DNA of 20,084 nt, from IMG/VR virus record IMGVR_UViG_3300022752_000491, positions 1 to 20,084 of that record; one strand, given 5' to 3'. Below the pieces are notes generated by a model that saw only the letters and a list, made by a program, of their open reading frames with translations, was not told the origin of the DNA and did not search any database. The stretch's first letter is position 1; the number at the start of each line of letters is the position of its first letter. Made by a program: the position numbers and the translations under genes. Origin of the DNA: a virus. Positions 16,729 to 20,084 of this stretch are shown piece by piece.

Positions 16729-17181
16729 TTACTTTTTATTTTTTTCTTGCCATTTATAGGAGATTGAATCTTCTTCAATAGGGCCACCCTTGGCCCATGT
16801 TCTACAACTTCTAGCTGAATGACACTTAAAGTGATGCATCCAACAATATCCTAGTCTACCATCGTCATCAGACACAGGTCCTGGCATACAATCATCCATC
16901 CTAGGCGATATATCAAATGCGACACAGTTACCACATTTAGATTGCATAGCCGCTTCAACACTAGTATTCCAATGGTCAGCTATCTTTTCCCAGAAATCAG
17001 CTGGCTCATCAACATTTAATGGGCCATATTGAATGTGCGGTTCATTTATTGCAGCATCTCTATTTTTGGTATTTAATTCCAAATCTTGAGTTGCTTCTGG
17101 GCATTCCATTTCTGGTTTACCCAAAAGCTGTTTATTTTTACGCTCAATTAAGCGCTGTTTTTGTTTTGTTACTCTACTCAT
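16729..17181 (-). CDS. Small Cys-rich phage protein, HiPIP-like
   Basis: A 150-aa protein with seven Cys (27, 83, 86, 98, 113, 120, 126). The core reads SKCGNCVAFDISPRMDDC, then LGYCWMHHFKCHSARSCRTW and KGGPI. This layout is the phage family often compared with high-potential iron-sulfur proteins; the cysteines could hold an Fe-S cluster or zinc. Upstream of it is QYGPLNVDEPADFWEKIADH with a following WNTS, a recurring partner segment in the same family. The N-terminal 25 residues are basic (KQKQRLIERKNKQ). It sits between two other proteins with Cys modules and ends one base before the next start. The partner and chemistry are unknown. Confidence 0.8.
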   Translation of the reverse strand: MSRVTKQKQRLIERKNKQLLGKPEMECPEATQDLELNTKNRDAAINEPHIQYGPLNVDEPADFWEKIADHWNTSVEAAMQSKCGNCVAFDISPRMDDCMPGPVSDDDGRLGYCWMHHFKCHSARSCRTWAKGGPIEEDSISYKWQEKNKK

Positions 17182-17194
17182 AATTAGTTATTTA

Positions 17195-18568
17195 TTACCA
17201 CCATGTACCACCACCAGCTAAACCTAATGACTTAGCATATCTTGGTAAACGGCATGCCCAATACCCTGGGCTAGTTCTGTCTGTCTTTGAAGGGCAGTTA
17301 TGTCTGTCTGAAAATGCTTTTCTAGCTTTAGGGTCTCTTAACTTCACAGCCAAATTACCACCACCAGACTTAGCGCCAAATGATACTTTTTTAATATTAC
17401 CAGATTGAGGGTCTCTTACGTAAACATAAAATTTCTTTGAACCACCTCTTTTAGGTTTACCCAATTCAACTTTTTTACCCTTGTACTCAGCTTCATTTAT
17501 TTCTTCTGTTTCAGCTTCTTCATAGATAAAATTCATCTTAATCTTTTTACCTTCAAGCATGATATATTGATTATCAAATTCATTAACAATAAATGCATCA
17601 TTTTCATTAAGTTTAATAAGCCCTTTTGAATATAAAGACTTAACTTCTTTAATCAAATTAAAATATTTTTCTGAACCGACTCTATATATTGTTTCATTCA
17701 AAGGAATTTCATTTTCAATATGGTATTTTAAATCATCAGAAACCATCATTTCTTTATGCAATTCCATTGGAGCTGACCATTCATCTTCCATTTTAAATTC
17801 GTCATCAGAATCTACATGGTAGTCATTTAATCTACCTTCTATGAAATGATAAACTTCTTCAACATCATCAGCTGACGTTGCAAGGTGGTCTAAAGCCCAT
17901 CCATGACCATCTGACAATAAAGCATCTACTTCATCGTAATTCATTTTTAATAATTCACCAGCAGCGTGATGAATTGTTTTAAGGTTCTGCCAAAACATGT
18001 AGTTATTTGATTCTTTTTCCATAGGATTGTGTGTATTTTGATATTCAGCTTCTTCACTACCTTCTGGTGCAAATATGCTTAATTTTTTAGGATTGTCAAT
18101 GAACATGTTCTCTTCAATTTCTTTTTCACCACCAAAATCTAAATCACTAGCTGGTTCTTCAGCTGGTGCCTCTTCTGATGGAGCCTCAGTGTCTGCTGGT
18201 GCTTCTTCATCTGGTGCTTCTTCAGCTGGAGCTTCCTCGTCACCAACACCTGATTTTCTAACTTTGCTTATGATATCTTTTTGGTCTTCAGCATCCATTT
18301 CACCTGTGTGAGTCGCTGACAATAAAGAATTAATCGCAAATTTCTCTAATTCGAAATCTGGTTGACCTTGTTCTTCAGTATATTTTCTAAGGGATTGTCC
18401 TAATTTACCAGTTAATTGTTGGATAAATTTCTTTGGGTCCGTTTCTTCATCAGCTTCAACACCAGCATCAAATGGTTCATCATCAAATGGTTTATCATCT
18501 GTTGCTGGAGCTTCTAATGCTGCGTCATCAACTGGCGCTACTGGTTCTTCAGCAGCTGGCTCAGCCAT
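17195..18568 (-). CDS. Acidic linker protein with C-terminal Cys module; probably continues upstream across an A10 run
   Basis: From the first ATG it is 457 aa. Residues 1-160 are Ala/Pro/Glu-rich and disordered, including SDLDFGGEKE. A helical middle (~185-345) has DEVDALLSDGHGWALDHL. The C-terminal ~95 residues form the recurring unit with GKPKRGGSKKFYVYVRD and AFSDRHNCPSKTD plus GYWACRL, ending GGGTWW. The start is doubtful: the frame stays open for 29 more codons up to the previous gene's end, with the same Ala/Pro/Glu composition, yet contains no ATG, GTG or TTG. The ATG also lacks the A/T-rich leader seen elsewhere. A -1 shift on the A10 run would fuse it to the gene at 18655-19539. It may really be the second half of one protein of roughly 780 aa. 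Confidence 0.8.
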   Translation of the reverse strand: MAEPAAEEPVAPVDDAALEAPATDDKPFDDEPFDAGVEADEETDPKKFIQQLTGKLGQSLRKYTEEQGQPDFELEKFAINSLLSATHTGEMDAEDQKDIISKVRKSGVGDEEAPAEEAPDEEAPADTEAPSEEAPAEEPASDLDFGGEKEIEENMFIDNPKKLSIFAPEGSEEAEYQNTHNPMEKESNNYMFWQNLKTIHHAAGELLKMNYDEVDALLSDGHGWALDHLATSADDVEEVYHFIEGRLNDYHVDSDDEFKMEDEWSAPMELHKEMMVSDDLKYHIENEIPLNETIYRVGSEKYFNLIKEVKSLYSKGLIKLNENDAFIVNEFDNQYIMLEGKKIKMNFIYEEAETEEINEAEYKGKKVELGKPKRGGSKKFYVYVRDPQSGNIKKVSFGAKSGGGNLAVKLRDPKARKAFSDRHNCPSKTDRTSPGYWACRLPRYAKSLGLAGGGTWW

Positions 18569-18640
18569 AGGTTCTTCAATTGGGGCCTCAACAGCTGGCT
18601 CGCTAGGAGCAGCTATTTTTAGTTTATATTTGGTTTCTTC

Positions 18641-18670
18641 GTCTAAATTAGTTTTTAGACTTTTTTTTTT
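18641..18670 (-). other. A10 slippery run with adjoining hairpin; candidate -1 frameshift site
   Basis: On the coding strand the last codons of the 294-aa frame are GTA AAA AAA AAA GTC TAA, so a zero-frame A AAA AAA heptamer exists. A -1 shift enters the downstream frame and reads through to 17195. Directly after the run, GTCTAAA (18660-18654) pairs with TTTAGAC (18647-18641) around AACTAA, a perfect 7-bp stem that includes the stop codon. The stem is AT-rich and close to the run. Ribosomal frameshifting, RNA-polymerase slippage or a homopolymer sequencing error would all fit. Confidence 0.55.
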
Positions 18671-19539
18671 ACTTCGCCTTCAGCAATACTGTCAATTATT
18701 GAATCAATATCTTTTAAAGCATTAAGAATCGAAAGCTTAGATTCTTTTACATCTTCTTTTTTACCAGCTCTTAATTTTTTAAAATCATCAGCATCCAACT
18801 TTCCGTTTTTGTTAACATCAAGTTTTTTTTGACCGCCTTTAAGTTCTTCTTTAGCCATCATCTCATCAATGGCTATCTCAGCCTCAGTCATTTCAACTTC
18901 ATCCATATATGCTTCTTCATACATAGATTCATCCATACCCATTTTCTTTTTAACATCCATAACACAAGCTTCGTATTTAGCTTTATCTTCTCTACCCACA
19001 CTAGCAGTGCAAATAGCCCATGGGTTGTTTTTCTTTTTGGCTTCGTCCATATACATTTCATCCATGTACATTTCATCCATTGGTTTGTTACCTTCTAAGT
19101 TTCCTTCACCAGTAAATCCATTACCTTTCATTTCAGAAAAACCAGCCATTCCAGCTTCTGAAATTAAATTGTCATTCAAAAATACATTGATTTCACCATC
19201 ATAGTTGTGTGCTTCAGCAAGACTTCTAAATTTAAGATTCAAATGTTTTATTGCCTTTGCGTATGAAGGGTAGGCTTCTTGCTTTTTGTTCTGTAAACCA
19301 CCTATATATTTAAAATCTTCAGCAACCAAATTTTTGGTTTTGTCAGTTTTCTTTATATACCATTCGTGATTTTCTCTTACAATAGCGTAAGCATTTCCAT
19401 CTGGACCCATCTTGGTTAATTCAACAACAATGTTTGATTTGTTTTCATTGATTGATTTAATACCCATCAATTGTTTCATACGCTCATTGATTTCTTGACC
19501 TTTGAGACCTATTGGGTTAATTAATATATTCTTTTTCAT
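18655..19539 (-). CDS. Virion-type protein with Cys module and EF-hand-like loop, 294 aa
   Basis: The N-terminal ~125 residues look folded (NIVVELTKMGPDGNAYAIV, AYPSYAKAIKHLNLKFRSLA). After them comes a Met/Tyr/Asp/Glu repeat (MDEMYMDEMYMDEAKK). Residues ~173-198 carry NPWAICTASVGREDKAKYEA and CVMDVKKKM, a two-Cys module recurrent in T4-like marine phages. Residues ~237-260 contain DVNKNGKLDADDF, an EF-hand or dockerin-like calcium loop. The protein ends VKKKV at a run of ten A, and the next frame (-1) continues into the 457-aa gene. A full promoter motif lies 31 bases upstream, so this is the first gene of the transcript through 12329. Function unknown; association with the virion is inferred from the module families and the neighbourhood. 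Confidence 0.8.
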   Translation of the reverse strand: MKKNILINPIGLKGQEINERMKQLMGIKSINENKSNIVVELTKMGPDGNAYAIVRENHEWYIKKTDKTKNLVAEDFKYIGGLQNKKQEAYPSYAKAIKHLNLKFRSLAEAHNYDGEINVFLNDNLISEAGMAGFSEMKGNGFTGEGNLEGNKPMDEMYMDEMYMDEAKKKNNPWAICTASVGREDKAKYEACVMDVKKKMGMDESMYEEAYMDEVEMTEAEIAIDEMMAKEELKGGQKKLDVNKNGKLDADDFKKLRAGKKEDVKESKLSILNALKDIDSIIDSIAEGEVKKKV

Positions 19540-19570
19540 ATTTTATAATTTCTTTGAATGTTTATTTTAA

Positions 19571-19579
19571 AATAAATAT
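19571..19579 (-). promoter_or_regulatory. Putative late promoter motif (ATATTTATT)
   Basis: The coding strand reads ATATTTATT, 31 bases before the start of the 294-aa gene and just after the stop of the 81-aa gene. The leader between them is A/T-rich. Confidence 0.5.
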
Positions 19580-19596
19580 GTAGCTAAAGATTAAAA

Positions 19597-19842
19597 TTAC
19601 CTAGCATCTATACTTCCTTGGTAAACGTTATTATTATCACCTAGCAAGAAACAACCAGTACCACCACTTATTGTATTAACTAAAAGAGATATTGTAGAAG
19701 AGGCGCCTATATTTATGCTGGTTCCGTTTATGATAGCTGAACAACCAGCTGACCCTCCATATACCTCACTATACGTATGTGCTGAAAATACAGGGCTCTG
19801 AGCAGGTACTATTATCGAATATACATTATTAAATTTTGGCAT
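19597..19842 (-). CDS. Small beta-rich protein, 81 aa
   Basis: The composition is Gly/Ser/Thr/Asn/Ile-rich with short alternating hydrophobic strands (YSIIVPAQSPVFSAHTYSEV, SAIINGTSINIGASSTISLL, GTGCFLLGDNNNVYQGS). Two Cys occur, with no metal-site pattern. It has no signal peptide, no membrane segment and few charges. The look is that of a small beta-sandwich such as a head decoration or tail-fibre accessory protein, but I recognise no family. It is a single-gene unit with its own ATATTTATA motif 15 bases upstream and another such motif after its stop. That would fit a protein made in quantity, though this is inference. Confidence 0.7.
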   Translation of the reverse strand: MPKFNNVYSIIVPAQSPVFSAHTYSEVYGGSAGCSAIINGTSINIGASSTISLLVNTISGGTGCFLLGDNNNVYQGSIDAR

Positions 19843-19857
19843 TATTAAATGTTTTCT

Positions 19858-19866
19858 TATAAATAT
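19858..19866 (-). promoter_or_regulatory. Putative late promoter motif (ATATTTATA)
   Basis: The coding strand reads ATATTTATA, 15 bases before the 81-aa gene, with AGAAAA between. Confidence 0.55.
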
Positions 19867-19910
19867 CAGTAAACGTAAGAAAAACCAAAATCAAACCTAT
19901 TTTTACTAAA

Positions 19911-19925
19911 CTCATAAATTATGAG
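19911..19925 (-). terminator. Short hairpin at the end of the 46-aa gene, weak terminator candidate
   Basis: CTCATAA and TTATGAG form a perfect 7-bp stem with a 1-base centre, overlapping the stop codon. It is followed on the minus strand only by TTTAGTAAAAATAG, a poor T-tract, and the loop is too short unless the inner pairs open. Confidence 0.25.
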
Positions 19926-20059
19926 TTATTCTTAACTTCAATAAATGCTTGTTTCAATGCTTCTTTAGAATTAAGGTCAGGATTTTCAGCTTTTATTTCA
20001 GTAAGTTTTTTAATAACTTTACCTAATTCTTTAAGTTTTGGGTTGTCAATATTAACCAT
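19919..20059 (-). CDS. Small helical protein, 46 aa
   Basis: ATG at 20057-20059 to TAA at 19919-19921 gives 46 residues: MVNIDNPKLKELGKVIKKLT, then EIKAENPDLNSKEALKQAFI and EVKNNS. The Lys/Glu/Leu pattern predicts two amphipathic helices with a turn at ENPDLNS. It has normal codon use for the window, an A/T-rich leader and the same direction as the following genes. No family is recognised. The remaining 25 bases to the right edge are A/T-rich and hold nothing further that can be called. Confidence 0.55.
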   Translation of the reverse strand: MVNIDNPKLKELGKVIKKLTEIKAENPDLNSKEALKQAFIEVKNNS

Positions 20060-20084
20060 ATTTTAATATTTTTAATTAATCATT

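Noticed and set aside
16728-16787. N-terminal extension of the 612-aa protein to 16787
   Set aside because: It would overlap the upstream gene by 59 bases, whereas the Met at 16727 gives a 1-base gap typical of this operon.
18641-18670. Plus-strand terminator (hairpin plus T10)
   Set aside because: It looks like one on the plus strand, but no plus-strand gene lies nearby. On the coding strand the same bases form the A10 run and hairpin, a better explanation.

Overview
This window is a piece of a tailed-phage genome: the DNA-packaging and prohead module of a distant T4 relative (myovirus-type, Caudoviricetes). Five T4 landmarks can be read from the protein sequences: large terminase (gp17), portal (gp20), prohead protease (gp21), core scaffold (gp22) and major capsid protein (gp23). 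They lie in T4 order on the minus strand, so transcription runs from high to low coordinates. The DNA is AT-rich. Almost no start codon has a Shine-Dalgarno sequence, leaders are A/T-rich, and two promoters fit the Bacteroidota pattern TTG-N20-TATAYTTG. Together these suggest a Bacteroidota (flavobacterium-like) host. That is an inference from signals, not from a host gene.

Layout from high to low coordinates. At 20059-14889 are small unknown genes, then four virion-type or accessory proteins that carry short Cys/Lys motifs inside disordered acidic linkers. Two of these four ORFs (19539-18655 and 18568-17195) appear to be one coding unit broken by, or programmed around, a run of ten A. At 14889-12329 are three tightly overlapping unknown genes in the place where T4 keeps its neck and small-terminase genes. 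A perfect hairpin terminator separates them from gp17 at 12235-10457. A 77-aa gene, the portal, and three unknown proteins in the T4 gp67/gp68 position follow. No tail sheath (gp18) or tube (gp19) gene lies between gp17 and gp20.

At 7005-5898 a plus-strand HNH endonuclease gene interrupts the module. It sits between a complete coiled-coil membrane protein gene and a second, diverged copy of that gene's last 40 codons. One more unknown gene with its own host-like promoter leads into gp21, gp22 and gp23. After gp23 come a strong terminator and a second HNH endonuclease. The left edge (1-557) is plus-strand: the 3' end of a zinc-ribbon protein, a terminator and a 51-aa ORF that converges on the second HNH gene.

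A recurring octamer, ATATTTAT on the coding strand, sits 3-58 bases upstream of eight genes, including the plus-strand HNH gene. It is the best candidate for a phage-specific late promoter. How the genes work together, from T4 knowledge: gp20 nucleates the prohead, gp22 with core proteins scaffolds gp23, gp21 digests the core and trims gp23, and gp17 docks on gp20 to pump and cut DNA.
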